The notes below the pieces were generated by a model. It did no database searches, had not been told where the DNA came from, and was given only the letters and a program-made list of their open reading frames with translations. The position numbers and the translations under genes are program-made. This document shows positions 27,025-36,291 of a stretch of 64,000 nucleotides of DNA, piece after piece; the stretch's first letter is position 1; each line of letters opens with the position of its first letter. Source of the DNA: Hymenobacter armeniacus (lineage in GTDB: Bacteria > Bacteroidota > Bacteroidia > Cytophagales > Hymenobacteraceae). The stretch is taken from the NCBI RefSeq assembly GCF_014699055.1, contig NZ_JACXAC010000004.1, forward strand, positions 558,001 to 622,000, written 5' to 3'.

Positions 27025-28026
27025 CTAGTCTTCCAGCCACACCGGGGGCAGCTTCTCCAGCACTTCGATGTTTTCGAACTTGCTGCTTTTCTTGATGCCG
27101 GTGCGCTTGGCCCAGTCCACCATCTGGTCGAGGCCTTCGCGCAGGGTGGTGGCGCGGCCCTGGCCGAAGAGGCGGTGGGCTTTGGAGTGGTCGGCCCAGG
27201 CAATCTGCACTTCGTTGCGCGCATCGACGTGGCGAATCATGCCTTCGAGGCCCATGCTTTCCATCACGGTGGTGGCCAGCTCGTTCACGGTGTACTCCTG
27301 GTCGGCGCCGATGTTAATCACCTCGCCGTAGCTCTCCGGGATGTTCACGCAGTTGGCAATGTGGGGGGCGATGTCGCCTACGTAGGAGAAGGCGCGCTTC
27401 TGCTCGCCGTCGCCGAAAATGGTGAGCGGCTTGCCCTGCATGAGCTGGTTCATGAAGATGCCCACCACGTTGCGGTACCGGTCGCCGAGGTTCTGGTACT
27501 CGCCGTACACGTTGTGGGGGCGGAAAATCACGTAGTTCAGGCCGAACATCTCGTGGGCGCACTTCAGGTCGAGCTCCACGGCGTACTTGGCCACGCCGTA
27601 GGGGTCTTCGGGCTCGGGCGTCATGTCCTCGCGCATGGGCGGGGTGAGGGCGCCGTAGGTGGCGATGCTGGACGTGAACACGAAGCACTTGATTTTGTGC
27701 TTGATGCTCTCGTTAATCAGGTTCACGCTGCCCACCAGGTTGTTCTGGTAGTTGAAGCGGCGGATGAAGTGGCTCAAGCCCTCGGCGGCGTAGGCCGCGA
27801 GGTGGTACACGTAGTCGAACTGGTGCTCGTCGAACAGGCGGGCCAGCAGTTCGTGGTCGAGGATGGAGCCGTGCACAAACGTCGACTCGGCTGCGTGGGG
27901 CAGGTTTTCCTCAAAGCCGCCGCTCAAATCGTCCAGCACCACCACTTTGTGGCCCAGTTTGAGAAGTTCGCGGGCCACGTGGGCTCCTACGAAGCCGGCC
28001 CCGCCGGTAACGAGAGATGTAATCAT
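27025..28026 (-). CDS. NAD-dependent epimerase/dehydratase (UDP-glucose 4-epimerase-like)
   Basis: A 333-residue extended SDR. TGGAGFVGAHVA (residues 7-18) is the NAD-binding motif, TSSIATYG the catalytic Ser region, and the DPYGVAKYAVE Tyr/Lys pair the active site; RPHNVYGEYQN and GDGEQKRAFSYVGD follow, as in GalE/WbpP-like enzymes. It interconverts sugar nucleotides for cell-surface glycan synthesis. The next gene on the strand is a glycosyltransferase. Substrate specificity is not predictable from the motifs. Confidence 0.88.
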   Translation of the reverse strand: MITSLVTGGAGFVGAHVARELLKLGHKVVVLDDLSGGFEENLPHAAESTFVHGSILDHELLARLFDEHQFDYVYHLAAYAAEGLSHFIRRFNYQNNLVGSVNLINESIKHKIKCFVFTSSIATYGALTPPMREDMTPEPEDPYGVAKYAVELDLKCAHEMFGLNYVIFRPHNVYGEYQNLGDRYRNVVGIFMNQLMQGKPLTIFGDGEQKRAFSYVGDIAPHIANCVNIPESYGEVINIGADQEYTVNELATTVMESMGLEGMIRHVDARNEVQIAWADHSKAHRLFGQGRATTLREGLDQMVDWAKRTGIKKSSKFENIEVLEKLPPVWLED

Positions 28027-28182
28027 ATCAAAGAAATGGCGCCCGGTTGCAACGCTGGCCCGGCACTAACGTGGTAAAGTGAGGTATTTCAGGGGGCAAA
28101 GTTCGGGCATTTTTGTTGCCCGGCCAACCAAGCGCGCGGCGCCTGCCGGTTGGGGGCTTATACTCCCGGCACCGGCCCGGGG

Positions 28183-28689
28183 TTAATCGACCCGTTTTTC
28201 GTAGCAGAAAAACCGCAGCCCCGGCCGAAACGCCAGCGAAATCTCGCCCGCAAAGCGGTAGCCCAGCTTCGGAAAAAGCCGCTGCGTGGCTGCGTTTTCA
28301 GAGTTGGTGTCCACCCGCAGCACGCGCAGGCCTTGCGCGGCCGCTTGCTTTTCGGCTTCCGCCATCAGGGCCAGGGCCACGCCTTGGCCCTGGGCGGCGG
28401 GGGCCACGGCCAGGCGGTGCGTCACCAGCGCCGGCTCGGTCACGTCCCAGTCGGCCTGGGCATATTCCGCGTCTTGGTTCTGCGTGAGGGCCGCCACGCC
28501 CACCACCGCGCCGTTAAGCTCCGCCACCCAAAGGTGGTTTCGCTCCACGTCAGCCGTAAAAACGGCTTCGTTCGGGTAGTCGGCCGACCACTGGAAGTTG
28601 CCGCTGGCGTTCATCAGCGGCACCACCCGCCGCACCAGGGCGAGGATGGCGGGCACGTCGGCCAGAATAGCGCGGCGGGTAGCAACCAT
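28183..28689 (-). CDS. GNAT family N-acetyltransferase
   Basis: A 168-residue single-domain acetyltransferase. The acetyl-CoA site is THRLAVAPAAQGQGVALAL (motif A, about residues 88-106) and the C-terminal motif B is NSENAATQRLFPKLGYRFAG. The substrate is unknown. The start ATG at 28689 is followed directly by RAILADVPAILALV, the usual first helix. It begins 13 bp after the hemB stop, so it probably shares the hemB transcript. Confidence 0.85.
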   Translation of the reverse strand: MVATRRAILADVPAILALVRRVVPLMNASGNFQWSADYPNEAVFTADVERNHLWVAELNGAVVGVAALTQNQDAEYAQADWDVTEPALVTHRLAVAPAAQGQGVALALMAEAEKQAAAQGLRVLRVDTNSENAATQRLFPKLGYRFAGEISLAFRPGLRFFCYEKRVD

Positions 28690-28702
28690 TGCAAAAAAAG
28701 CT

Positions 28703-29689
28703 TTAGCCGCGGCGCAGCACGGCGGCGGCTTCCTTGGCGAAATAGGTCAGAATGGCGTCGGCGCCGGCGCGCTTGATGCTGGTGAGCACCTCCATCATAG
28801 TGCGCTCGCCGTCGAGCCAGCCGTTTTGGGCGGCGGCCTTCACCATGGCGTACTCACCGCTCACGTTGTAGGCCGTCACGGGCAGGTGGGTGTGGGCCTT
28901 CACTTCATGAATCACGTCCAGGTAGCTCAAAGCGGGCTTTATCATCACCATGTCGGCGCCCTCGGCCTCGTCCAGCGCCAGCTCACGCAGCGCCTCGCGC
29001 TTGTTGGCGGGGTTCATCTGGTAGCTTTTCTTGTCGCCTTTTTTGGGCGCCGAAGCCAAAGCGTCGCGAAACGGGCCGTAGAAAGCCGAGGCGTATTTGG
29101 CCGTGTAGCTCATAATGCTCACGTGCTGAAAAGCATTCTCATCGAGCACCCGCCGAATCCAAGCCACGCGGCCGTCCATCATGTCGGAGGGGCCGATGAT
29201 GTCGGCGCCGGCGCGGGCCTGGGCCAGGGCCATCTGGCCGAGCACTTCCAGACTGGCGTCGTTGAGTATTTCGCCCGATTCGGGGTCCACCACGCCGTCG
29301 TGGCCGTCGGAGCTGTAGGGGTCCATGGCCACGTCGGTCATCAGCACCACCTCCGGAAACTGGCGCTTGATGTCGGCCACCGTTTTCAGGTAGAGGCCTT
29401 CCATGTTAGTGCTTTCGCGGGCCACGGGGTCCTTCAGCACTTCGTTGATGTTGGGGAAGGGCGCGAAAGCTTTCACGCCCAGCTCCACGCAGGCCCCGAT
29501 TTCGTCCATCACCCGGTCGGCCGTGAACCGGAAGATGCCGGGCATCGACTTGATTTCCTCGGTCTGATTCTGCCCTTCGGTGATGAAGATGGGGTAGATG
29601 AAATCGTGGGCGGTGAGGCGGGTTTCCTGCACCATGTCGCGGATGACGGCGGACTTGCGGTTGCGGCGGGGGCGGTGAGTGGGGAGCAT
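28703..29689 (-). CDS. hemB: Delta-aminolevulinic acid dehydratase (porphobilinogen synthase)
   Basis: A 328-residue enzyme that condenses two 5-aminolevulinates to porphobilinogen in haem synthesis. Visible landmarks are FIYPIFITEGQNQTEEIKSM, MTDVAMDPYSSDGHDG (metal region with Asp where zinc enzymes have Cys, suggesting a magnesium-type enzyme), SYTAKYASAFYGPFRDA with the first Schiff-base Lys, and MIKPALSYLDVI with the second, followed by YNVSGEYAM. The ATG at 29689 (MLPTHRPRRNRKS) is preferred over one at 29719. GNAT gene immediately downstream. Confidence 0.95.
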   Translation of the reverse strand: MLPTHRPRRNRKSAVIRDMVQETRLTAHDFIYPIFITEGQNQTEEIKSMPGIFRFTADRVMDEIGACVELGVKAFAPFPNINEVLKDPVARESTNMEGLYLKTVADIKRQFPEVVLMTDVAMDPYSSDGHDGVVDPESGEILNDASLEVLGQMALAQARAGADIIGPSDMMDGRVAWIRRVLDENAFQHVSIMSYTAKYASAFYGPFRDALASAPKKGDKKSYQMNPANKREALRELALDEAEGADMVMIKPALSYLDVIHEVKAHTHLPVTAYNVSGEYAMVKAAAQNGWLDGERTMMEVLTSIKRAGADAILTYFAKEAAAVLRRG

Positions 29690-29790
29690 AGGCGCGGGCC
29701 GGCGCGCCGGCGCCGGCATATGATATTTATTGAGGAGAAACGTGTTTTACAAAGCAGAATCGCCGGGCAAAGTTCGCCCCAAACCCCGAA

Positions 29791-30336
29791 CTACTGCCCA
29801 AACGGGTCGATGTAGGCCACCAGTACGGCCAGCGCCGCCAGTCCGCCCACGATTATCCAGCCCAACGCTCCGCCGCTGAGAATCAGCCCCAGGGCCGCAA
29901 CGGGCAGCATGAGTAAGCCGAGCACGCCCAGCACCGTGGTGCCCAGGCCCGCCTCGGCCGTGGCGTGGGGCCGCGCAAGCCAGCCGTGTCGGCGCCCGGT
30001 CGGGGCCGGGGTTATTTCGGCCGTAGCAGGGATTGATGCCGCGGCTTTCGCCAGCGGTTTAATGCGCGAAAGCCGCCGCGCTGGCCTCGCGGCTCTAGCC
30101 ACCGCTGCCACGTGAGCCTGACTATTCGCCCCCGGTATCGCCGCTGCATTCATGGCCCCTGCAGAATCCACCGATTTCACGGGCGCTGCTGTCACGTGCG
30201 CCTGCGCCGACGAAAGGCGTACCGGTTGAAACGAAAAGCTGGCTCGGCTGCTCTGGCAGCTGCTGGCCCCGGCGGCCAACGCCACCAGCGCCAGCAGGTG
30301 CCATCGGAACGAGCGAAGTCGCGTAGCAAAAAGCAT
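29791..30336 (-). CDS. Lipoprotein with C-terminal membrane segments, unknown function
   Basis: A 181-residue protein. The N-terminus MLFATRLRSFRWHLLALVALAAGASSC is a lipoprotein signal with the Cys near residue 27. A low-complexity Ala/Ser/Pro/Arg-rich linker follows. The last 50 residues contain two hydrophobic stretches (TTVLGVLGLLMLPVAALGLIL and LGWIIVGGLAALAVLVAYI) and end in DPFGQ. Such short lipoproteins with a membrane tail are common in Hymenobacter-like genomes; function unknown. The start at 30336 is chosen because of the signal. Confidence 0.65.
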   Translation of the reverse strand: MLFATRLRSFRWHLLALVALAAGASSCQSSRASFSFQPVRLSSAQAHVTAAPVKSVDSAGAMNAAAIPGANSQAHVAAVARAARPARRLSRIKPLAKAAASIPATAEITPAPTGRRHGWLARPHATAEAGLGTTVLGVLGLLMLPVAALGLILSGGALGWIIVGGLAALAVLVAYIDPFGQ

Positions 30337-30395
30337 AGGGCAAAAGCTAAAGGATGGGATTGATGGAGGGCTGTACGAAAGTCCGGGCCTTTTCG

Positions 30396-31541
30396 CTATG
30401 CCCCGGCCAGCAGCCGGGCGGCTCGCCAGCCCGTGCCGGCGCCCATGGCCACGCCCATGCCGTTGCAGCGCACGGCGGCCAGCACGCCGGGCCGGGCCCA
30501 TTCCACAATGGGCGCCAGCGCCGGCCCGAACCCCATCACCCCGCTCCAACGGAAATCGATGCGGGGCCGCTGGCCGGGCACGATGACGTGGTGCAACAGG
30601 TTTTCCAGGTAGCTCTGCACCGGCTCGGTGAGGCCCGGCGTCGTGGTGGCTTCGGCCGCAAAATCTAGGTTGCGGCCCCCTCCAAGCAGAATCCGGTGGT
30701 CGGGCAGCTGGCGGAAATAGGCGTAGCCGTGGTCGTAGTGAAACGTGCCCGGCAGCGCCACCTCGGGCAGCGGCTCCGTCACCAGCACTTGGCCCCGGCC
30801 GGGCGCCACGGCCACACCGGGTAGCAATTCACCCGCGAAAGCATTGGTGGCCAGTAGCACCTGGGTGGCTTCGAGCGTCGCGTCATTACTCAACTGTAAA
30901 CGATGGTTATTCGCTGCCGTTTCAATGGATTCAACGGCGCAGTTGGTGAGCACGGGCACATCGGCGGCCCAGGCTCGGGCCAGCAGGGCGCGCATCATGC
31001 GGCCGGCGTCGAGGCTGCCTTCGTGCTCGTTTTTGAGCAGAGTACCCACGCCCCCGAAACCGAAGCGGCCCGCCTCGGCATTCGCGTCGCGGAAGGTGCG
31101 GGCGTGGCCCACCACCGGCGCCAGTAGCGCGTTGAAATAGTCGATTTTGTCGCGGCATTCCGCGGCCAGTTCGGTTTCCTCGTGCCGAAAAAGCTCGTAG
31201 CCACCCACCGGTTGGTAGTCAAGCCCGGCATCGCTCAGCAACTCGCGCAGGCGGGCCAGGCCCTCGCAGCGGGCGGCCACCACGGCTTGCAAGTCGCCGC
31301 GCTTTTCCTGATCTATCAACTCCGAAATTGACCCGAAGCAGGCGAAGCCGGCATTTTTGGTGCTGGCGCCGCTGGGCAGGGCGCCGCGCTCCAGCACCAC
31401 CACGCGCCAGTGGGGCCGCCGCTGCTTCAGGTACAGCGCCGCCGTGAGCCCCACCAGCCCCGCGCCGATGATGGCCACGTCGGCCGGGCCGAAGAAGGAC
31501 TGGTATTCCCAATAAGACAGCGCAAGGTGTCGCAAGGTCAA
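30396..31541 (-). CDS. FAD-dependent oxidoreductase (DAO family)
   Basis: A 381-residue flavoprotein of the glycine/D-amino-acid oxidase type. The FAD-binding VAIIGAGLVGLTAAL is near residues 22-36, with GASTKNAGFACFG after it and the C-terminal CNGMGVAMGAGTGWRAARLL FAD loop. It oxidises an amine or amino acid; substrate unknown. No ATG exists before LSYWEYQSFFGPADV. The only upstream initiator is a TTG at 31541 that lies inside a palindromic repeat, so the real start may be this TTG or a nearby non-ATG codon. Confidence 0.82.
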   Translation of the reverse strand: MTLRHLALSYWEYQSFFGPADVAIIGAGLVGLTAALYLKQRRPHWRVVVLERGALPSGASTKNAGFACFGSISELIDQEKRGDLQAVVAARCEGLARLRELLSDAGLDYQPVGGYELFRHEETELAAECRDKIDYFNALLAPVVGHARTFRDANAEAGRFGFGGVGTLLKNEHEGSLDAGRMMRALLARAWAADVPVLTNCAVESIETAANNHRLQLSNDATLEATQVLLATNAFAGELLPGVAVAPGRGQVLVTEPLPEVALPGTFHYDHGYAYFRQLPDHRILLGGGRNLDFAAEATTTPGLTEPVQSYLENLLHHVIVPGQRPRIDFRWSGVMGFGPALAPIVEWARPGVLAAVRCNGMGVAMGAGTGWRAARLLAGA

Positions 31542-31629
31542 AAGAGGTTTCGCGAGGTGAGCTGGTGAGGAAGCTCAGCAGAACATCAAACCTAGCGAAA
31601 CCTCTTTTAACCTTGCGACACCTTGCGCT
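31519..31629. repeat. Inverted repeat with about 38-bp arms between oxidoreductase and aminotransferase genes
   Basis: The left arm starts AGCGCAAGGTGTCGCAAGGT at 31519 and the right arm ends in its complement at about 31629. The spacer is about 35 bp. The left arm carries the first ~8 codons of the FAD oxidoreductase frame, and the right arm touches the stop codon of the ornithine aminotransferase gene (31629-31631). Confidence 0.85.
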
Positions 31630-32882
31630 TAGAAGGCCATGATTACCTCCTCAATCACGTCGCAGGCCTCGTGCAGTTGCTCCTCGGTAATCACCAGCGG
31701 CGGGGCGAAGCGAATGATGTCGCCGTGCGTGGGCTTGGCCAGCACGCCGCGCTCCATCAGGGTCACGCACACGTCCCAGGCCGTGCGGCCGTCGTCGGTG
31801 GGGTTGATGACCACGGCGTTGAGCAGGCCTTTGCCGCGCACCAGGTCCACCAGCTCCGGCCGTTGGGCTTGCACCCGGCGCATGCGCTCGCGGAAGATTC
31901 CGCCCAATCGGGCGGCGTTGTCAATCAGCTTTTCGTCCAGCAATACGTCCAGCGCCGCGCGCATCACGGCGCAAGCCAGCGGGTTGCCGCCAAACGTGGA
32001 GCCGTGCTGCCCGGGCTGAATGGTGAGCATAATCTGGTCCTCGGCCAGCACCGCCGATACCGGCAGCACGCCGCCGCTCAGGGCCTTGCCCAGGATGAGG
32101 ATGTCGGCGTGCACGTCCTCGTAGTCGCAGGCCAGCAGCTTGCCCGTGCGGCCCAGCCCGGTCTGGATTTCGTCGGCAATGAACAGCACGTGGTGGGCCT
32201 TGCAAATGGCCGCTGCCTTCGCCAGGTAGCCCGCTGAGGGCACCATCACGCCCGCTTCGCCCTGAATGGGCTCTACCAAGAAGGCGCACACGTGCGGTTC
32301 CTTCACGGCTTCTTCCAGGGCCTCCAGGTCGTCGTAGGGCACCACCTGGTAGCCGGGCATGTAGGGCCCGAAGCCGCCCGTGCTGTCGCCATCGGTGCTG
32401 AAGGAGATGATGCCCGTGGTGCGGCCGTGGAAGTTATGCTCGGCCACGATGATGCGGGCCTGATTGGGCGCAATGCCTTTTTCCTGGTAGCCCCATTTGC
32501 GGGCCAGCTTCAGGGCGGTTTCCACGGCTTCGGCGCCGGAATTCATCAGCAGCGCCTTGTCATAGCCGAACAGCTCGCACAGCTGCTTTTCGGCCGCGCC
32601 CAGCTGGTCGTTAAAGAAAGCCCGCGACGTGAGCGTGAGCTGCTGGGCCTGCTTGGTGAGCGCGCCGATGATGCGCGGGTGGCAATGGCCCTGGTTCACG
32701 GCCGAGTAGGCCGAGAGAAAATCGTAGTAATGTTTGCCGTCCACGTCCCACAGGTGTACCCCTTCGCCCCGGGCCAGCACCACGGGCAGCGGGTGGTAGT
32801 TGTGGGCGCCGTACTGGTCTTCGAGCTGCATAAGCTGCTCGGCGCGGCTGGACGTGGCAGTGGGGGAGGCGGGGCTGTGCAT
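31629..32882 (-). CDS. rocD: Ornithine aminotransferase
   Basis: A 417-residue class III PLP aminotransferase converting ornithine and 2-oxoglutarate to glutamate-5-semialdehyde and glutamate. Family marks include YGAHNYHPLPVVLARGEG, DFLSAYSAVNQGHCHP, LMNSGAEAVETALKLARKWG, the ADEIQTGLGRTGK cofactor Asp, and ILGKALSGG with the PLP lysine, then GQHGSTFGGNPLA. These sequences are those of OAT rather than of acetylornithine aminotransferase. The short N-terminal Ser/Ala-rich leader may be dispensable. Its 3' end abuts a palindromic repeat. Confidence 0.93.
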   Translation of the reverse strand: MHSPASPTATSSRAEQLMQLEDQYGAHNYHPLPVVLARGEGVHLWDVDGKHYYDFLSAYSAVNQGHCHPRIIGALTKQAQQLTLTSRAFFNDQLGAAEKQLCELFGYDKALLMNSGAEAVETALKLARKWGYQEKGIAPNQARIIVAEHNFHGRTTGIISFSTDGDSTGGFGPYMPGYQVVPYDDLEALEEAVKEPHVCAFLVEPIQGEAGVMVPSAGYLAKAAAICKAHHVLFIADEIQTGLGRTGKLLACDYEDVHADILILGKALSGGVLPVSAVLAEDQIMLTIQPGQHGSTFGGNPLACAVMRAALDVLLDEKLIDNAARLGGIFRERMRRVQAQRPELVDLVRGKGLLNAVVINPTDDGRTAWDVCVTLMERGVLAKPTHGDIIRFAPPLVITEEQLHEACDVIEEVIMAF

Positions 32883-32945
32883 ACGGTGGGTGGGAATGAT
32901 GGTGAACCCACGAAAGTACGTTTTTCCAGCCTGTTTGGCCGACTT

Positions 32946-33446
32946 TTAGCGCAGCGGCAAGTTCTCCAGCTGCCGCGAGGTGTCGATGTAGCGGCCCACG
33001 TAGTTGCCTTCCTCGCGGCCGCTGGCGCGCAGCAGCGTCCAGTCCACCACGGCGGTTTCGGGGAAGCTCACGGGCACGGGCTCGGCCGGGCTAGCGGCGT
33101 CGGGCAGCAGCAGGGCCTGCACGGTATTGCCGTGCCAGCCCAGCACCCGCGCCGAGGCCTGCCGGAAGCTGGTGTCCGTCGCAACCACGCGCACCGACAG
33201 CAGAAACTGGTCGCCGGTGGGCAGGCCGGCCAGAAATTTTTTCTTCGCCTGGGGCAAGGTGCGCAGGGCTTCCCGCACGGGGTCGGCCAGGGCGGTTTCG
33301 TCGCGGGTCAGGGCAGGGCGCACACCGGCCGGGGCAGTGGCGGCCGTTAGCACCACCGGCGGGGTGGCCTGCGCCCTCAATGGGCCGCTGTGGGCCACGC
33401 TGGCGGCCAAGGTCAGCAGCAGCGCCCGGTAAAAAGGTGTTTTCAT
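32946..33446 (-). CDS. Secreted DUF2314-like protein
   Basis: A 166-residue protein with a signal peptide (MKTPFYRALLLTLAASVAHS... RAQA). The C-terminal ~100 residues run AKKKFLAGLPTGDQFLLSVRV ... VVDWTLLRASGREEGNYVGRYI, which follows the pattern of DUF2314 (a short mixed fold ending in a DW...G..GgyT-like motif). The biochemical role of that family is not established. The start at 33446 is chosen because the signal peptide follows; an ATG at 33470 is also in frame. Confidence 0.65.
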   Translation of the reverse strand: MKTPFYRALLLTLAASVAHSGPLRAQATPPVVLTAATAPAGVRPALTRDETALADPVREALRTLPQAKKKFLAGLPTGDQFLLSVRVVATDTSFRQASARVLGWHGNTVQALLLPDAASPAEPVPVSFPETAVVDWTLLRASGREEGNYVGRYIDTSRQLENLPLR

Positions 33447-33458
33447 AGGAAATAGTAG

Positions 33459-33710
<252 letters not shown>

Positions 33711-33795
33711 GGGCAGGGGGCTTGGTGAATGCCAGACTTTTGCCGATATTTGCGGCCCGTTTCCCTGCTTAGTAACTAATTAACCCTCCGATATC

Positions 33796-34035
33796 ATGGC
33801 CCGTGTTTGTGATTTGACCGGCAAGCGTACCCGCGTTGGCAACAACGTTTCGCACGCTAACAACAAGACCAAGCGCAAGTTCTACCCGAACCTGCAGAAA
33901 AAGCGCTTCTACGTGCCCGAGCAAGATGCCTGGGTTACCCTGAAAGTAGCTGCCTCCACCATCCGCACCATCAACAAGAACGGCATCATGGCCACCTTGA
34001 AGAAGGCCAAGGAGCAGGGCTTCATCGTTTACTAG
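33796..34035 (+). CDS. rpmB: 50S ribosomal protein L28
   Basis: 79 residues, full length. [20 protein letters not shown] followed by [14 protein letters not shown] is the L28 signature, and the C-terminal TVRTI-like segment reads [10 protein letters not shown]. It is part of the large ribosomal subunit. In many bacteria L28 and L33 genes are adjacent; here they are separated by the aminopeptidase gene (34229-35935). A strong hairpin at 34129 ends the transcript. Confidence 0.97.
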   Translation: MARVCDLTGKRTRVGNNVSHANNKTKRKFYPNLQKKRFYVPEQDAWVTLKVAASTIRTINKNGIMATLKKAKEQGFIVY

Positions 34036-34128
34036 ATTCCGGTAACCAGTAAGGAGTACCAAGTAATAAGACCTGGCTGCCACGGCTGTGGGTCTTGATG
34101 CCCGGTATTTTTTACAACTTACTCGACT

Positions 34129-34179
34129 AAAGCCAGCGCCGATACATTGCCTTTAAGGCAACGTATCGGCGCTGGCTTT
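34129..34179 (+). terminator. Long hairpin downstream of rpmB
   Basis: AAAGCCAGCGCCGATAC and its exact complement GTATCGGCGCTGGCTTT enclose a second short pair (TTGCC/GGCAA) and a 5-nt loop. The stem is about 22 bp with one bulge. It has only a short T run, so it could be either a terminator or a palindromic repeat of the type seen elsewhere in the window. Confidence 0.75.
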
Positions 34180-34228
34180 GTCTGTTGGCGGCTACCTTGC
34201 AATACGGCTTGGGTTTATTTAACGGTTG

Positions 34229-35935
34229 ATGAACATGTCGCGCTACTTCGACGCTGTTTTTGCCTCGCCGCTGCGGTGGCGGCGCGCTACTTCGCTTTTC
34301 GTCCTGAGCTGCTTTGGGCTAGCTGCTTTGCCAGTGGCGGCCCAGCAGCCCGCGTCGGTACCCGAGCCCATTACTGCCAGCGAGGCCCCCGCTCGGCCCG
34401 GCGATTTTTTGTCGCCGGCGTTTCACAAGCAGCGCCGCGAGCTGCTGCGGGCGCAGCTGCCGGCCGGTAGCGTGGCCGTGGTGTTTGCTGCGCCTGTGCG
34501 CAACCGCGCCAACGACGTGGACTACGTGTACCACCAAAACCCCGATTTTCATTACCTCACCGGCTACGAAGAGCCCGACGCGGTGCTGCTGCTCTTCAAA
34601 GAGCCCCGGACCGTAGGCGGCCAGCCGGGCGTGACCGAAGCGCTGTTTACGCAGCCCCGCAACCCCGCCCGTGAGCAGTGGACCGGCCGCCGCCTGGGTG
34701 CGGCCGGGGCCAAAGGCCAGCTTCAGTTGCAGTTCGCTGCCGACAATAAAGACTTTGCTGCGGCCGGCATCAAGTGGGCCGATTTCGACAAAGTTTTGTT
34801 TGACAATCTGCCCACCGACACCCGCGACGACGCCCGCAACCCGGCCGACCTGCACAACTTGGTGGCCACTTTTCGCCAGCAGTCCGGTGTGCCCGCCGAC
34901 TATAATCCAACTATCAGCGAATGGGAGGCCAACGTCAGGCGCTATGGCCTGACTCGTTCCAAAGGCTTTGCCGAATACTTGGCTGGCCAGGTAAAGGAAA
35001 ACCCGGCCCTGGCAAAATCGGCGCTGCTGCGCGATTACATCGCCGCCACCACCGATGCTGCCCGCAAAGCCGCCATTGAAGCCCGCCCGCCCGGCCGCCT
35101 CGACGACGCCACGTTGGGCGAGGAACTCGACGCGTTGCGCGCCGTCAAGACCCCCGAAGAATTGGCCCTGCTGCGCCGCGCCATCCGCATCAGCGCCCAA
35201 GGGCAGCGCGAGGTGATGAAATTGCTGCGCCCCGACATGGGCGAGATGGAAGTGCAGGGCCTGCACGAGTACGTGTACCGCCGCTACGGCGCCGAGTTTC
35301 AGGGCTACCCCAGCATTGTGGGCGGCGGGGCCAACGGCTGCATTCTGCATTACGAAACCAACGACCGCCAGCGCCTCGACAACGACCTCGTGCTCATGGA
35401 CTGCGGCGCCGAGTACCACGGCTACTCCGCCGACGTGACGCGCACCGCGCCGCCTTCGGGCACCTTCAGCCCCGCCCAGCGCCAGATTTACGAGTTGGTG
35501 CTGGCCGCCCAAGAAGCCGGCTTTGCCGCCTGCAAGCCCGGCGCCGCGTTCGACGCGCCCAACAAGGCCACCCAGGACGTGGTAGCCGCCGGCCTGCAGA
35601 AGCTCGGCATCATCAAGAAAAAAGAGGATTTCCGCCAGTACTACCCGCACGGCGCCAGCCACTACCTCGGCCTCGACGTGCACGACCGGGGCAGCTACGG
35701 CCCGCTCGTGCCCGGCAACGTCATCACCGTGGAGCCGGGCATCTACATCCCCGCCGGCTCGCCCTGCGACCCGAAGTGGTGGAACATCGGCGTGCGCATC
35801 GAAGACGACGCCCTGATTACCGCCACCGGCTACGAGAACCTCTCGGCCGAAGCGCCCCGCACCGTGGCCGACATCGAGAAGCTCATGGCCGAGCCCAGCG
35901 CCCTGGAAGGGTTTAAGCTGCCGGACTTGAAGTAA
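34229..35935 (+). CDS. Secreted Xaa-Pro aminopeptidase (M24B)
   Basis: A 568-residue metallopeptidase that removes N-terminal residues preceding proline. After a signal peptide (LFVLSCFGLAALPVAAQ) comes the AMP_N domain (HKQRRELLRAQLP ... YHQNPDFHYLTGYEEPDAVL) and then the M24 pita-bread fold. All five metal ligands are visible: Asp in LMDCGAEY, Asp in SADVTRTAP, His in GASHYLGLDVHD, Glu in VEPGIYIP and Glu in IRIEDDALI. The ATG at 34229 is used; a TTG one codon upstream is also possible. Probably periplasmic peptide salvage. Confidence 0.92.
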   Translation: MNMSRYFDAVFASPLRWRRATSLFVLSCFGLAALPVAAQQPASVPEPITASEAPARPGDFLSPAFHKQRRELLRAQLPAGSVAVVFAAPVRNRANDVDYVYHQNPDFHYLTGYEEPDAVLLLFKEPRTVGGQPGVTEALFTQPRNPAREQWTGRRLGAAGAKGQLQLQFAADNKDFAAAGIKWADFDKVLFDNLPTDTRDDARNPADLHNLVATFRQQSGVPADYNPTISEWEANVRRYGLTRSKGFAEYLAGQVKENPALAKSALLRDYIAATTDAARKAAIEARPPGRLDDATLGEELDALRAVKTPEELALLRRAIRISAQGQREVMKLLRPDMGEMEVQGLHEYVYRRYGAEFQGYPSIVGGGANGCILHYETNDRQRLDNDLVLMDCGAEYHGYSADVTRTAPPSGTFSPAQRQIYELVLAAQEAGFAACKPGAAFDAPNKATQDVVAAGLQKLGIIKKKEDFRQYYPHGASHYLGLDVHDRGSYGPLVPGNVITVEPGIYIPAGSPCDPKWWNIGVRIEDDALITATGYENLSAEAPRTVADIEKLMAEPSALEGFKLPDLK

Positions 35936-36035
35936 TTGAGGCCGCGGGTCCGGCGTCGTTGCGTGCTGCAGCCCGTGCTGGGCTGCTCGCAAAGCGCCGT
36001 TCTGCTTCTCCAACTGAAAGTTGCGCATTAACCCA

Positions 36036-36065
36036 TTGCGTTTTCCAAAAAGACCCGTACCTTTG
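36036..36065 (+). promoter_or_regulatory. Complete Bacteroidota-type promoter of rpmG operon
   Basis: TTG (36036-36038), then 19 bp, then TACCTTTG (36058-36065), matching the -33/-7 consensus of the Bacteroidota housekeeping sigma factor. It lies 35 bp upstream of the rpmG ATG. Confidence 0.8.
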
Positions 36066-36100
36066 CAGTCCTAAAATTAAAAACATACACCCCCGTCGAG

Positions 36101-36283
36101 ATGGCCAAGAAAGGAAACCGGGTGCAGGTTATCATGGAATGCACCGAGCATAAAAACTCGGGGATGCCGGGCACCTCGCGCTACATCACCACCAAGAACC
36201 GCAAGAACACCCCTGAGCGCATCGAGTTGAAGAAATTCAACCCCATCCTCAAGAAAATGACCGTTCACAAGGAAATTAAATAA
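36101..36283 (+). CDS. rpmG: 50S ribosomal protein L33
   Basis: 60 residues. [20 protein letters not shown] and [20 protein letters not shown] are diagnostic of L33. This copy lacks the four-cysteine zinc site: only one Cys is present (in MECTEH), so it is the zinc-independent C- form. It is followed 8 bp later by DUF4295 and then ftsY, a conserved Bacteroidota block. Confidence 0.97.
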   Translation: MAKKGNRVQVIMECTEHKNSGMPGTSRYITTKNRKNTPERIELKKFNPILKKMTVHKEIK

Positions 36284-36291
36284 CCTGAACA

